This document shows positions 24,013 to 33,421 of a stretch of 64,000 nucleotides of DNA, piece by piece (the first letter of the stretch is position 1; the number at the start of each line of letters is the position of its first letter). The stretch spans positions 1 through 64,000 of the forward strand of contig SXOA01000096.1 in NCBI GenBank assembly GCA_005778405.1. The letters are read 5' to 3'. Source of the stretch: Planctomycetaceae bacterium (GTDB taxonomy: Bacteria > Planctomycetota > Planctomycetia > Pirellulales > Pirellulaceae). A program made the translations under genes and the position numbers. Below the pieces are notes generated by a model, which made no database searches, had not been told where the DNA came from, and was given only the letters and a program-made list of their open reading frames with translations.

Positions 24013-24065
24013 CGTGACCCCTGACTCCTATGTTCCTGTTTCTGGGCAGGCTGGAAGCCTACCCC
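24013..24065. repeat. Composite palindrome-plus-heptamer element
   Basis: Units CGTGACC, CCTGACT, CCTATGT, TCCTGTT and TCTGGGC (24013-24047) run directly into a palindrome GGCTGGAAGCC flanked by AGGC and TACCCC (to 24065). The reverse complement matches 35668-35735 in the tex gene both in the palindrome (about 22 identical bases) and in the following AGTCAGG-type heptamers. Here it is intergenic, between lptB and lepB. Confidence 0.7.
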
Positions 24066-24066
24066 G

Positions 24067-25917
24067 CTATCGAATCCGCCGCATCTGTCCTGGGTTGGGG
24101 GTGAAAGGGATGGGAGTGTTCCAGGTGTGCGGCCAATAGACGCACATCGCGCGGCCGATCATCAGGTCGCGGTCGACGTAGTCTTCAATCCTTCTTCCCC
24201 CCGGTCCGCTCCAGATGCGGGCATCGGAACTGTGCGAGCTGTTGTCTCCCATGGGGAAGAACTGGTCCTGGTCTAGTTTGAACGTGGCATCGCGCCGCGT
24301 TGTGAAGAAAGCGGTATTCTTCTCCCACAATTCCGGCTGGGAAAACAACTGGTTAATAGTGTTGTTTCCGCTGATCTCATTCAAAATCGGCGACTGGGTG
24401 TAATCATCCTGGGCGTTGGAGTCGTGGTCGGCGGCAATGTAGTAAATGTCGCGGTGGATCTTCAGCGACGAAACTTGCACTTTGCACCCCTTGGCGGCGA
24501 TGCCGGCGGGAGCGAGGTCGAGTGGGTCGCTCGCCGTCCAGAATGGCGTCAGGTTCCGATTGCACTCATACGTCGTCGGCAGGTCGAACGGCACCACGGA
24601 GCCATTCACCCACAACAATACCTGGCGGTCGATATTGGAGAGCCGCAGCCGATAGGTTCCCGCTCCGCGGACGTTGGTATGAGCGGTGGGCGTACCCGAC
24701 TTTGCTTCGGGGGCATCGAAGGGAACCACTTCACCCGTGGGATCGGTCATGTGAAGCGTTGCGGTCCCATCCGCCAGGTTGATTTGGCAGCGGTGATGTA
24801 CGCCGGCTTGAACGAGGTCGAGGGTTAACTCTCCTGCGGCGCTCTCGAGCTGCACGGTGCAGTCCACCGCCAAATCATCCGCCCAGTGCTGACCGAACGA
24901 CTCCCGGGCCGGGGGCTCGCCGGGACCAGGTAAGGTTAGGTCATACTCTTTGAGCGGAAACTTTCCGCGAATGAGGTTGGCGGACATTTGCCTGCCGCCC
25001 CGATCGGGGTCGATGTCGTCTTGATCGATGTTTCCCGGTGCGTTGTAGGCGGAAAAATCAATGATCAGCGAACCACGCCTGGACTGGGCATCCTCCGGCA
25101 GTTTCCCCGCAATCATCTCTTGCCAATCCTGATGCGAAGGAACGATATGCCGATAGCGCAGCCAAACGTCCGCATCCTTCGCGTCGATCGCGTAGCTCTT
25201 GCCGCCATCCTCCGTCGTCCAAGCCGGACCAGCCCCGGCAGCCGGCCACTGTTGCCAGCGGGTCGGCCAGCCGAGCTTGGTGAGGCGTGGAGGAATGTGG
25301 TCGGTATCATCCACCAGTTGCAGCATCGAGTTCAATCGGCCCGGAGGCTTGCGGGCAATGCGGAAGTCCTGGTCTTCCCCTTTTTTCGTGTAAATGTTGC
25401 CGCCGCCAATCAGCACCGTCTCCCCCGGCAAGCCGATAAGCCGCTTGATGTAGTTGATGGTCGCCTCTCCGGGAAACTTGAAGACGATGACGTCCCAGCG
25501 CTCCGGCTCGCCGATCTCGTAGGCGAACTTGCTGACGATGATGCGGTCGCCGCTGTAGGAGAGATCGCCCGGCTTGTCGAAGAGGTCGAGCCGCTGCGTG
25601 TAGCGGCAGACGGAGCAGGTGGTGGTGGTGACGAACTGTCCGGTCAGGCCGCCGTCCGAGGTTCGCTCGTTGCTCGCTCCCGTCTTGTACCACTGTCCGC
25701 ATTCCGGGCACTTCACGTCCTTGTGCCGGCCCATCAGCGTGGGGGCCATCGAGCCGGTGGGAATGACAAAGGCCTCGGCCACGAACCCGCGAAATAGCAA
25801 GGCCAGGATAATGGCCATCGCGATCGATTCCACGGTCTCCCGCCAGCCTCCATCCTGCGGCTTGTCCTTTTTGGAATCCTTGTCTTTGGGATCGGGGGTG
25901 GCAGTGGCTTTAGGCAT
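24067..25917 (-). CDS. lepB: Signal peptidase I with zinc-ribbon and large insertion
   Basis: 616 aa from the ATG at 25917; a TTG 16 codons upstream is less likely. A charged cytoplasmic tail is followed by one membrane helix (about 29-50) and the catalytic block AFVIPTGSMAPTLMG with Ser56. Residues 70-104 add a C-x2-C...C-x2-C zinc ribbon (CPEC and CSVC). The general-base Lys158 is in INYIKRLIGLPGE. The box MGDNSSHSSDAR near the C-terminus completes the S26 family. Between about residues 185 and 545 lies an insertion of some 350 residues with a LamG-like beta pattern, so the protein is about twice the usual length. It cleaves signal peptides of exported proteins at the outer face of the inner membrane. 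Confidence 0.9.
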   Translation of the reverse strand: MPKATATPDPKDKDSKKDKPQDGGWRETVESIAMAIILALLFRGFVAEAFVIPTGSMAPTLMGRHKDVKCPECGQWYKTGASNERTSDGGLTGQFVTTTTCSVCRYTQRLDLFDKPGDLSYSGDRIIVSKFAYEIGEPERWDVIVFKFPGEATINYIKRLIGLPGETVLIGGGNIYTKKGEDQDFRIARKPPGRLNSMLQLVDDTDHIPPRLTKLGWPTRWQQWPAAGAGPAWTTEDGGKSYAIDAKDADVWLRYRHIVPSHQDWQEMIAGKLPEDAQSRRGSLIIDFSAYNAPGNIDQDDIDPDRGGRQMSANLIRGKFPLKEYDLTLPGPGEPPARESFGQHWADDLAVDCTVQLESAAGELTLDLVQAGVHHRCQINLADGTATLHMTDPTGEVVPFDAPEAKSGTPTAHTNVRGAGTYRLRLSNIDRQVLLWVNGSVVPFDLPTTYECNRNLTPFWTASDPLDLAPAGIAAKGCKVQVSSLKIHRDIYYIAADHDSNAQDDYTQSPILNEISGNNTINQLFSQPELWEKNTAFFTTRRDATFKLDQDQFFPMGDNSSHSSDARIWSGPGGRRIEDYVDRDLMIGRAMCVYWPHTWNTPIPFTPNPGQMRRIR

Positions 25918-26582
25918 GGCGGCTGAGTTGCTGACTGGAGGTTGACAATCGACAGGAACGGACAATCGGTATTCGCCGCCGAGCTGCAGAATATAGCGGA
26001 ATTGGATTCTGGAGGGAACTTGAAAGGGGTCGCCCGAATCGCGAAGGGCCTTGGGGTGCGTCTTCGCTGCTATAAGGGTTTTTTCAAACAGAAAATCGTC
26101 GTTAAGTATTGATTATTAAAGGGGTTAGGGAGAAATCACTGTGTTTTTTCATAAGGGTTTCAAATGGGTTTTTCCGGATGCTTCAGTCGCGATGATAACC
26201 ACTTCTCACATAGTCCTGGCGCCAAAGTCTCCAGCGCAACCACCTGCTGAGAAGCCACTTACGGCAAGCGAGTCTCCAAAGATCCCGCCGGCGCGATAAC
26301 CGGCGACAAGTCGAGACTCATCTCCGACCCTGTTCTTCAAAACGGCACTCTATTCCGGAGGGGAGACCTGACGTGGACCTTATGAAGTCCTGTAACTCCG
26401 CGCACACCGTCTCCCAACAAGTAAGATGCTCGAAACATCACTTTTGTTCACTAAACAAAAGAAATATTTTTTTCCTTGGCGCTCGACTCTCTGCGCCCTC
26501 CGCGCCTCCACGTGATGCTCCTGCCGAAAGAGGAGGGCATCACGCGGAGGCGCAAAGAACGCGAAGGAGAACAGGGCTCGCC
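25918..26582. other. 665-bp intergenic region, partly AT-rich
   Basis: Lies downstream of the PD40-repeat gene (minus) and upstream of lepB (minus). 26070-26180 is AT-rich with several GGGTTT/TTTTTC patches; 26220-26360 contains a small CCGG stem (about 26288-26306) and GTCTCC repeats; 26487-26570 is a long inverted repeat. No frame here resembles a protein. It could hold the lepB promoter and a small RNA, but nothing is recognised. Confidence 0.4.
26487..26570. repeat. Long inverted repeat downstream of the PD40 gene
   Basis: The left arm (26487-26518) with CTCCGCGCCTCC and GTGATGC pairs with the right arm (26538-26570), which reads GCATCACGCGGAGGCGC, giving a stem of about 17 bp near the loop plus weaker outer pairing. 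It begins 13 bases after the stop of the minus-strand PD40 gene, so a role as terminator or mRNA 3'-end structure is plausible. Confidence 0.55.
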
Positions 26583-29500
26583 TCAGTCCTGAATCGTCTC
26601 CTCCACGAGCAACAACTCGTTGCCTCGCGCGGCGAGATAATGAAAAGCAGTACCGCCGCTGGAGCCGGGAGTGGCTGCATCGAATCGGATCTCGCCACCG
26701 GCGAGAGTGAGGACCATGTCGTAGCGGTTTCCTTCGAGCCCGTCGACCAGGACCATTTCCTTGTCGCCGTCATAGACGAGCGTGGCCAGGTGGCGGCTAT
26801 CGGCGCTGAAATAGAGCTCGTCATGGATGCCGTCGTACAGCTTTTGCTCCTTGCCCGAATCGACGATCAGCCACTTGTCGCCGGCTTTCGCTAGGTAGAC
26901 GAGCCGGCTGCCGTCGGGACTGAAGCGTGGCGCCCCTGTCTTTTCGTAACCCTTCTGCGCGATGCCGTTGATTTGCGGCTGGCCGTCGAGCAGGATGAAC
27001 TCGCGTTTTCCGAGCTTGGCGGTAATCACGACGGACTTGCTATCGGGGCTGAATCCTGGAGTGCCCAGCCCGTCGTAACCGGAGCCTTCTTGGCCGTCAA
27101 TGACCGCGATCCACTTGTCCGCGACAGCCGTGTAGGCGACCCGCTTGCTGTCGGGACTGAAGACGATTCCGAGCACGCCGCGATACTCCTTGCTCTCCTG
27201 GCCGTCAATCACCGCTTTGAATTTGCCGAAATTCCGCGTCGCGTAACCGATGCGTTGGCCGTCCGGGCTGAGGGCCAGGCTGCGGTCGGCGACGTTGCTG
27301 TCGATTTCTGTGCCCGGCTTGCCGTCATGCACCACGACGTACTTGAAAACCCCAGACTCCGCGACATAGGCGATGTGCTTGCCATCGCCGCTGACGACTA
27401 CGTTGCGGATCTCGATCTCTCGAAACCGGTTCGCGTCTTCCTTCCCGTCATACACAACTAGAAACTGATTTTCGCCGCCGTGCCCGATGTAGCCCAACTC
27501 GCCGGCGGGGCCATAAAAGAAATTGCGGTGCAGAGTCGCCGGACCGAAAGTGCTGTCCACCGGCTCTACGCTGCCGTCGATCGTTTGCACGCGCATGATG
27601 GCGCGGTCCCGCCCGGCGACATCAACCCCGTACACCAGCTTTTTGCTGTCCGGCGTGAACGCCATCTCCCAGGCAAATCCCTTTTGCGGCGGCCCCTCTT
27701 TGCCGTCGATCACCACAAAGTCTTCGTAATCTTTCGCCGTGAATCGGTCGCCGAAAAAGACGACGCGTTTGCTGTCGGGGCTGAAGACCGGGCCGGGACC
27801 GATACCGTGATAGGACTGTTCCGCTTCCTTGCCGTCCAGGACCAGGATGTAGTTGGTATCGCTCTTGGGACGCGTCACATGCGCCGCGTATGCCGTGCGT
27901 TTGCTGTCGGGGCTGAAAGCGAAGGACTCGGGTTTCACGCCGTAGTCGTACTCCTTGGCTTCGCCGTCGATTACGATTCCCTTCTCCGTCAGATAGGCCA
28001 CGCGCCGCCCGTCCGGACTGATCCAGAGCGTCGGCTTCTTGGGGTCGAACTTCGACAGGTCGTATGTTCCCAATGGCTTCTCCGTCGTCTTGCGTCTGGG
28101 AGAAATGCCCTCTTGCGTCGCCGGCCTGCGCGCCGCTGCAACTCGGGGAGTTGCGTTGTTCTCCTGGCCCTCCTCCTTCGGCTCGGCCTTCTTTGGTGCG
28201 GGCTTCTTCGCTGGCGCGGGCTTCTTTGCGGGACCCGGCTTTTCGTCTCCGGATTCCTCCAAGGCCTTCTTCAGCAGGTCCTTGACCTCGTCGGGGAGTT
28301 CGACGCTGGGGGGCAATTCCGGCAGGCCCGGGATAGCGGGAGTCTTGGGCTTTTTTCCTTTCTTCGGTTCTTCTGCTGGAGTTGAGTCCTTTTTCTCGCC
28401 TCCGGGTCCCTCCAAAGCCTGCTTGAGCAGGTCTTTGACTTCATCGGGAAGTTCAATGCCTTCCGGCAGCCCGGGAAGCGCTGGCTTTTTCTTGACAGGT
28501 TTCAGCGGCTCATCCGTCGGCTCGTCGGCGGCCGGTTTGTCCGCCGCCAGTTTGTCCTTGGAGAAAGCCGGCTCCAGCACGACGTTCTTCGTACCCTCGA
28601 CCTTGATGTCAACACCGCCGCTAACGCCGAGGGACCAATAGCTCAAGGTGAGCCTCGCAAAGCCCTTCTTGAGAATCACGATACCGCTCGTTTCGTCGAA
28701 TTCTCTTCCCTTATCTTCGGTCCACCCCTCCTTGAGAAAATGCGTGCGGAGCGCTGTCAGCTCCTTGGGTCCGCTGCCGGTGGCTAGCCTGAACTCAACC
28801 ATGTGCTCCCCTTCCTCATCGACTTTCTTGGCCAAGGAAGGGAACGGCACGACAACGTTGACCTTTTTGTTGATCGCGGCCAGTCTTTGCTTTTCGACCT
28901 CCGCCTGCGCCTTCGCCAGGCGCTCCGCTTCGGCGACTTCGGCTGCGGTTTGATGCCGGAGCGTAACTCCCACTTTGCCGGAGTATCGGATCGTATCGAG
29001 TGAAATCATGTCTTTCTGCGGATTGCGGTAGACCAGGAACTTTGTCTTTTTCCCGTCGTCCGCGATCGGCTTCTCGGTCGTCGCCTTCCAACCTTGTTTC
29101 GGCAGCCGCTCCTGGTAGAACGCGAAGATGGCGTCGGTTTGATCTTCCGGCGACTCGAACCAGAGCCTCTTCTGAGAATCGTCGTAGCGCGGATCGGCCG
29201 CATCGGGCGGAGCTGGCAAGTCCGCGGAGAGCAGCTCCGCGTTGTAGCGGATCAGCGTCTTGCCGTCGTTCTCCATGGTCATCACCCACGACAGCAGCTT
29301 CATGTTGTTTCGCTTGAAATACTGCATCGTCATACCCGGGCTACTCTTCTGGGGGGCCATCTCGCCATACGGTTCCCAGCCGGCGGCCAGCAGCAGTTTG
29401 CGGCAGGCGGCCGCGGTCTCGGCGGGCTTAGCATCCGTGGTGTAGGAGGCTTCATCCGCTCTCGGATGGAAGGGCTTGACCCCCGGCGGCACCGGCAGCT

Positions 29501-30038
29501 TGTCCAGGGCCACGTTACCACCGTTGACGAGCGTCACGCTCGACCAGCCGGCCTTGGTCGGATCGCCGCTGACCTCGTAGGCGCTGAGTCGCGCCAGGAA
29601 GCCGTCCTTGGTGAAGTCGCCGGAGGCGGTGGTCTTGTCGTTGTAGCCCCCCGGCAGTTCCTTGAAGCCGAGCTTCACCAATTGCTGGCGATGAAACTCA
29701 AACGCCGCTTTGGCTGTCCCCTTGGCCTCATACATCAACATGCCAAGCGTCCGCTGGCTGCTGATCCTGGCACCTTCCATCAAGGGAGTCGCGCGGAGGT
29801 CCAGGACTTTCGCCGCTGCTTCCGCAGTCGCCGGCTCGGCCAGCTTCGCGGTAGACTTCACCGCCAACTTTTCGGCAGGTTTGGGCGTCGCCGGTTTCTC
29901 CGTTGCCGCGGATTTTTTGCCCGTCGATTTGGAAGGTGCTTGGGCGCTGACCGGTGGTGGCAACAACAAAGCCAACAGCAGTGCAAGCGAGACGGCGGAA
30001 ATGATCGAGAAACTACGCCGCATTTGCAATTGAGTCAT
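26583..30038 (-). CDS. Large secreted PD40/WD40-like repeat protein with four N-terminal modules
   Basis: 1151 aa. A signal peptide ([22 protein letters not shown]) is followed by a Lys/Ala/Pro-rich linker. Residues about 80-480 contain four divergent modules of about 90-100 aa, each with a helix ending in F/W ([39 protein letters not shown]) then beta strands. A linker (about 510-640) carries a duplicated motif [15 protein letters not shown] / [15 protein letters not shown]. The C-terminal half (about 670-1140) is made of PD40-type propeller repeats with [10 protein letters not shown] and VVIDGKEG signatures, about ten blades, suggesting one or two propellers as in TolB-like proteins. Envelope protein of unknown function. 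ATG 30038 or the one at 30023 may be the start. Confidence 0.75.
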   Translation of the reverse strand: MTQLQMRRSFSIISAVSLALLLALLLPPPVSAQAPSKSTGKKSAATEKPATPKPAEKLAVKSTAKLAEPATAEAAAKVLDLRATPLMEGARISSQRTLGMLMYEAKGTAKAAFEFHRQQLVKLGFKELPGGYNDKTTASGDFTKDGFLARLSAYEVSGDPTKAGWSSVTLVNGGNVALDKLPVPPGVKPFHPRADEASYTTDAKPAETAAACRKLLLAAGWEPYGEMAPQKSSPGMTMQYFKRNNMKLLSWVMTMENDGKTLIRYNAELLSADLPAPPDAADPRYDDSQKRLWFESPEDQTDAIFAFYQERLPKQGWKATTEKPIADDGKKTKFLVYRNPQKDMISLDTIRYSGKVGVTLRHQTAAEVAEAERLAKAQAEVEKQRLAAINKKVNVVVPFPSLAKKVDEEGEHMVEFRLATGSGPKELTALRTHFLKEGWTEDKGREFDETSGIVILKKGFARLTLSYWSLGVSGGVDIKVEGTKNVVLEPAFSKDKLAADKPAADEPTDEPLKPVKKKPALPGLPEGIELPDEVKDLLKQALEGPGGEKKDSTPAEEPKKGKKPKTPAIPGLPELPPSVELPDEVKDLLKKALEESGDEKPGPAKKPAPAKKPAPKKAEPKEEGQENNATPRVAAARRPATQEGISPRRKTTEKPLGTYDLSKFDPKKPTLWISPDGRRVAYLTEKGIVIDGEAKEYDYGVKPESFAFSPDSKRTAYAAHVTRPKSDTNYILVLDGKEAEQSYHGIGPGPVFSPDSKRVVFFGDRFTAKDYEDFVVIDGKEGPPQKGFAWEMAFTPDSKKLVYGVDVAGRDRAIMRVQTIDGSVEPVDSTFGPATLHRNFFYGPAGELGYIGHGGENQFLVVYDGKEDANRFREIEIRNVVVSGDGKHIAYVAESGVFKYVVVHDGKPGTEIDSNVADRSLALSPDGQRIGYATRNFGKFKAVIDGQESKEYRGVLGIVFSPDSKRVAYTAVADKWIAVIDGQEGSGYDGLGTPGFSPDSKSVVITAKLGKREFILLDGQPQINGIAQKGYEKTGAPRFSPDGSRLVYLAKAGDKWLIVDSGKEQKLYDGIHDELYFSADSRHLATLVYDGDKEMVLVDGLEGNRYDMVLTLAGGEIRFDAATPGSSGGTAFHYLAARGNELLLVEETIQD

Positions 30039-30165
30039 GGCGATTGCCCTCCAAGAGATTGAGCGGGGAAGCCGAATTATCGCTGAGCGGCCCAGTTACA
30101 ACCAGTGGTTGCCTCTACGCGCAGCCGATTTCTCGCGGTAAGGTGCAAGCAACCGCAAAAGTCAG

Positions 30166-30205
30166 CTTTCGCTCCGCGAAAGATCGTACTTTCGCGGAGC
30201 GAAAG
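30166..30205. repeat. Perfect 17-bp inverted repeat before the dehydratase start
   Basis: CTTTCGCTCCGCGAAAG (30166-30182), loop ATCGTA, then the exact reverse complement (30189-30205). It ends nine bases before the ATG at 30215, so if transcribed the stem would enclose part of the purine-rich ribosome-binding region (AAAGG at 30202-30206). REP-like element or 5'-leader regulatory hairpin. Confidence 0.75.
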
Positions 30206-30214
30206 GCGACTATC

Positions 30215-32167
30215 ATGCAGCTTGCCGATTTGCTCGAAACCGATGCTGGCGTCTACGAGATCCAGACGAGCGCCCAGGGTCCGCAAGGCGAGCTGCCGCT
30301 GACGGATGAGATTCTCAAAACCTGGTCCAGCGGCGATTTGTTTGGCCTCACGCAAGCGGCTGGCATGGGCTGGAAGCCGGAGGATTTGCTGGGGGAGCAG
30401 TTCTTGATCGTTAGCACGCAGGGAGGTGTGCGGGCACCGGATGGAACTCCCATCGCCCTGGGCTATCACACTGGGCACTGGGAAGTGGGGCTGCTGGTGC
30501 AAGCGGCGGCGAATGAGATCAAGTCGGCTGGCGGAGTGCCGTTTGCCGCGTTCGTCAGCGACCCTTGCGACGGGCGAACGCAGGGGACGACCGGCATGTT
30601 CGATAGTCTGCCCTACCGCAACGATGCCGCCATCGTCATGCGGCGGCTGATTCGCTCGCTGCCGCAGCGGTCGGGAGTCGTCGGTATTGCCACGTGCGAC
30701 AAGGGCTTGCCCGCAATGATGCTGGCGCTGGCCGGCTGCTCAAACCTGCCGTCCGTCATTGTGCCCGGCGGCGTGACGCTCCCACCGACGGAAGGAGAGG
30801 ACGCCGGCAAGGTGCAGACCATCGGCGCTCGCTACGCACATGGAGAAATCACGCTGCACGATGCGGCCGTCGCCGGCTGCGCGGCTTGTGCATCTCCCGG
30901 CGGCGGCTGCCAATTCTTGGGAACGGCGGCAACTTCACAATTGGTGGCGGAAGCGCTCGGCATGGCATTGCCGCATTCCGCCCTGGCTCCCAGCGGCCAG
31001 CCGATCTGGCTGGACATCGCCAGTCGCAGCGCCCGGGCGGTGAGAGAGTTGTCTAACCAAGGATTGAAGCTCAAGGACATCCTCACTTCCGCCGCGATTC
31101 GCAACGCGATGGTCGTGCATGCTGCCTGCGGTGGCTCCACGAATCTGCTGCTGCACATTCCGGCCATCGCCTTCGCCGCCGGTCTTCCGCGGCCGACGGT
31201 TGCCGACTGGACCGAGGTCAATCGTCAGGTCCCCCGTTTCGTCAGCGTGCTGCCGAACGGCCCAACGAACCATCCCACGGTGCGGCTGTTTCTCGCAGGA
31301 GGCGTGCCGGAAGTGATGTTGCATCTGCGCGAGCTTGGGAAGCTCGATTTGTCCGTCCTCACCGTCACCGGCCAGCCGCTGGGAAAAGTTCTCGAGTGGT
31401 GGGAAAAGTCAGAGCGGCGGCAGCGGGTGAAAGCGATCTTGAAAGAGCGGGACGGCGTGGATTCCGAAGAGGTCATCATGCCACCGAAGGTGGCTCGGCA
31501 GCGCGGCTTGACCAGCACGGTTTGCTTTCCAATGGGCAATCTCTGCCCGGAAGGGGCCGTCATCAAAGCGACCAGCATTGACCCCTCTGTCGTCGATGCG
31601 GACGGCGTTTATCGCAAGCTCGGCCCGGCCCGCGTCTTCACCAGCGAACGAGCCGCCATCGCCGCCATCAAGAGCCACGGCCCCGACGCCGTCAAACCGG
31701 GAGACATCCTCTGCCTCATCGGCCGCGGCCCGATGGGTTCGGGAATGGAAGAGACGTATCAACTCACGTCGGCACTCAAGTTTCTCAAATGGGGGAAGGA
31801 AGTCGCGGTCGTCACCGACGCCCGCTTTTCCGGAGTCAGCACCGGGGCCTGCATCGGCCACGTGGGGCCGGAAGCTCTCGCCGGTGGCCCGATTGGCAAA
31901 CTGCGGGACGGGGACAAATTGCAAATCGTTATCGATCGGAACAAGCTCGTCGGCAGCGTGGACTTTGTGGGCGAAGGAGACATGACCTACACACCAAGTG
32001 AAGGAGCCAAAGTCCTCGACGCCCGCCAGATGCACCTCGAGTTGCATCCCGATAAAGACCTGCCCGACGACACGCGGCTCTGGGCGGCGCTGCAGCGAGT
32101 GGGAGGAGGGACTTGGGGCGGGTGTGTTTACGATGTGGAGAAGATTATGTCGATGCTTCAGAAATGA
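30215..32167 (+). CDS. YjhG/YagF-type dehydratase (IlvD/Edd superfamily)
   Basis: 650 aa from the ATG at 30215, the size of YjhG/YagF D-xylonate dehydratases; the 57-codon in-frame extension upstream runs through the hairpin and is rejected. Iron-sulfur cysteines are visible in [22 protein letters not shown] and [17 protein letters not shown], and the superfamily blocks [31 protein letters not shown] and [20 protein letters not shown] are intact. It dehydrates a sugar acid to a 2-keto-3-deoxy acid in the cytoplasm. Substrate is inferred from family only. It lies just downstream of a long inverted-repeat hairpin and is followed by mtnA after another inverted repeat. Confidence 0.88.
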   Translation: MQLADLLETDAGVYEIQTSAQGPQGELPLTDEILKTWSSGDLFGLTQAAGMGWKPEDLLGEQFLIVSTQGGVRAPDGTPIALGYHTGHWEVGLLVQAAANEIKSAGGVPFAAFVSDPCDGRTQGTTGMFDSLPYRNDAAIVMRRLIRSLPQRSGVVGIATCDKGLPAMMLALAGCSNLPSVIVPGGVTLPPTEGEDAGKVQTIGARYAHGEITLHDAAVAGCAACASPGGGCQFLGTAATSQLVAEALGMALPHSALAPSGQPIWLDIASRSARAVRELSNQGLKLKDILTSAAIRNAMVVHAACGGSTNLLLHIPAIAFAAGLPRPTVADWTEVNRQVPRFVSVLPNGPTNHPTVRLFLAGGVPEVMLHLRELGKLDLSVLTVTGQPLGKVLEWWEKSERRQRVKAILKERDGVDSEEVIMPPKVARQRGLTSTVCFPMGNLCPEGAVIKATSIDPSVVDADGVYRKLGPARVFTSERAAIAAIKSHGPDAVKPGDILCLIGRGPMGSGMEETYQLTSALKFLKWGKEVAVVTDARFSGVSTGACIGHVGPEALAGGPIGKLRDGDKLQIVIDRNKLVGSVDFVGEGDMTYTPSEGAKVLDARQMHLELHPDKDLPDDTRLWAALQRVGGGTWGGCVYDVEKIMSMLQK

Positions 32168-32171
32168 GTTC

Positions 32172-32291
32172 GGCCACGGATGAAACACGGATTGAACACG
32201 GATAAGCCAGAGGATTGGGACCCCGATATCGCTTGCAGTGTTATTGGCATTGGTCTTCAATCCGTGTTTCATCCGTGTTCAATCCGTGGCC
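32172..32291. repeat. Inverted arrays of the CACGGAT repeat between dehydratase and mtnA
   Basis: The left arm (32172-32203) contains three CACGGAT units spaced 10-12 bases; the right arm (32258-32291) contains three ATCCGTG units in inverse order, so the arms can form an extended imperfect stem around a 54-base loop. Similar CACGGAT/ATCCGTG arrays are common gene-end repeats in planctomycetes and related phyla. The right arm ends 20 bases before the mtnA ATG. Confidence 0.7.
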
Positions 32292-32310
32292 CCTTGATTG
32301 CTTTCTATTA

Positions 32311-33315
32311 ATGTCAAAAAAAGTCGAAACCCTCCGCTGGATCGGTGACGAAAGCGGCCATCTCGTTTTGATTGACCAGACCCGCCTGCCAACCGAACTG
32401 GTTGAAATTGAATGCCGCACGGTCGAGGCGGTGTGGGAAGCGATCAAGCAGCTCCGCGTTCGCGGCGCGCCGGCGATTGGGATTTCCGCGGCGTATGGCG
32501 TCGTCGTTGGTTTGCAGACGGGCCGACCGCTGGAAGAAGTCATCGCCTACCTCGCCTCGAGCCGGCCGACGGCGGTGAATTTGTTTTGGGCCTTGGAGCG
32601 GATGAAGAACGCCGCACTCCAAAAGAGGAATCTGCTCGCGGAAGCCCGGGCGATTCACGAAGAGGACCGGGCGATGTGCCACGCCATCGGGCGGTATGGC
32701 GCCGATCTTCTCAAAAGCAACAGCGGCGTCCTGACCCACTGCAATGCCGGCGGCCTGGCGACCGCGGAGTACGGCACGGCGCTTTCCGTGTTCTTTACCG
32801 CGCAAGACCAGGGGAAGCGGCTGCACGTTTTCGTCGACGAAACTCGCCCGCTGCTGCAAGGAGCGAGATTGACCGCTTGGGAGCTGGCCCAGCGGGGAAT
32901 CCAGGCGACGCTCATATGCGACAACATGGCCGCCCAGGTGATGCGCGAAGGGAAAGTCCAAGCCGTCGTTGTCGGAGCGGACCGCATCACCGCCAACGGA
33001 GACACCGCTAACAAGATTGGCACGTACTCGGTCGCCGTCCTTGCCCACGCTCATCTGATCCCGTTTTATGTCGCCGCCCCCACCAGCACCTTCGATCTCA
33101 GCCTCCCCAGCGGCGACTTGATTCCCATTGAGCAGCGCAGCTCCACCGAAATCACGCACAGCTTTGGGAAGCAGACCGCGCCGGAAGGGATCGACGTTTA
33201 CAACCCGGCTTTTGATGTCACTCCAGCCCGCCTCATCACAGCCATCATCACGGAGCGGGGCATCATTGAACCGGTTTGCGAGCAGACAATTGCCGCGATG
33301 ATGAAATCATCGTAA
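32311..33315 (+). CDS. mtnA: S-methyl-5-thioribose-1-phosphate isomerase
   Basis: 334 aa, standard family length. The blocks match MtnA of the eIF2B-like superfamily: LIDQTRLPTELVEIECR, QLRVRGAPAIGISAAYG, the catalytic Cys in VLTHCNAGGLATAEYGTA, VDETRPLLQGARLTAWEL, the catalytic Asp in VVVGADRITANGDTANKIGT and YNPAFDVTPARLITAIITERG. It converts 5-methylthioribose-1-phosphate to the ribulose form in methionine salvage. No other salvage gene is adjacent. The ATG at 32311 is chosen because the core begins there; the in-frame extension runs into the inverted repeat. Confidence 0.95.
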   Translation: MSKKVETLRWIGDESGHLVLIDQTRLPTELVEIECRTVEAVWEAIKQLRVRGAPAIGISAAYGVVVGLQTGRPLEEVIAYLASSRPTAVNLFWALERMKNAALQKRNLLAEARAIHEEDRAMCHAIGRYGADLLKSNSGVLTHCNAGGLATAEYGTALSVFFTAQDQGKRLHVFVDETRPLLQGARLTAWELAQRGIQATLICDNMAAQVMREGKVQAVVVGADRITANGDTANKIGTYSVAVLAHAHLIPFYVAAPTSTFDLSLPSGDLIPIEQRSSTEITHSFGKQTAPEGIDVYNPAFDVTPARLITAIITERGIIEPVCEQTIAAMMKSS

Positions 33316-33318
33316 TCC

Positions 33319-33347
33319 TTGACAACTCACGGATTTAGCGCTAGATT
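33319..33347 (+). promoter_or_regulatory. Sigma-70-like promoter upstream of tex
   Basis: TTGACA at 33319-33324, a 17-base spacer and TAGATT at 33342-33347 (four of six). It starts four bases after the mtnA stop and would give a leader of about 68 bases to the tex ATG at 33422. Confidence 0.5.
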
Positions 33348-33421
33348 GCGCCGGCTCATATTTTGTACCAGTATCGTCTTTGCGTGGCCTCGCTCTTGGC
33401 GGGGCTGCCATGGTTTGACCG

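Noticed and set aside
26220-26400. tRNA, tmRNA or RNase P RNA in the long intergenic region
   Set aside because: No T-loop GTTCGA motif, no acceptor pairing and no conserved RNase P or tmRNA blocks were found.
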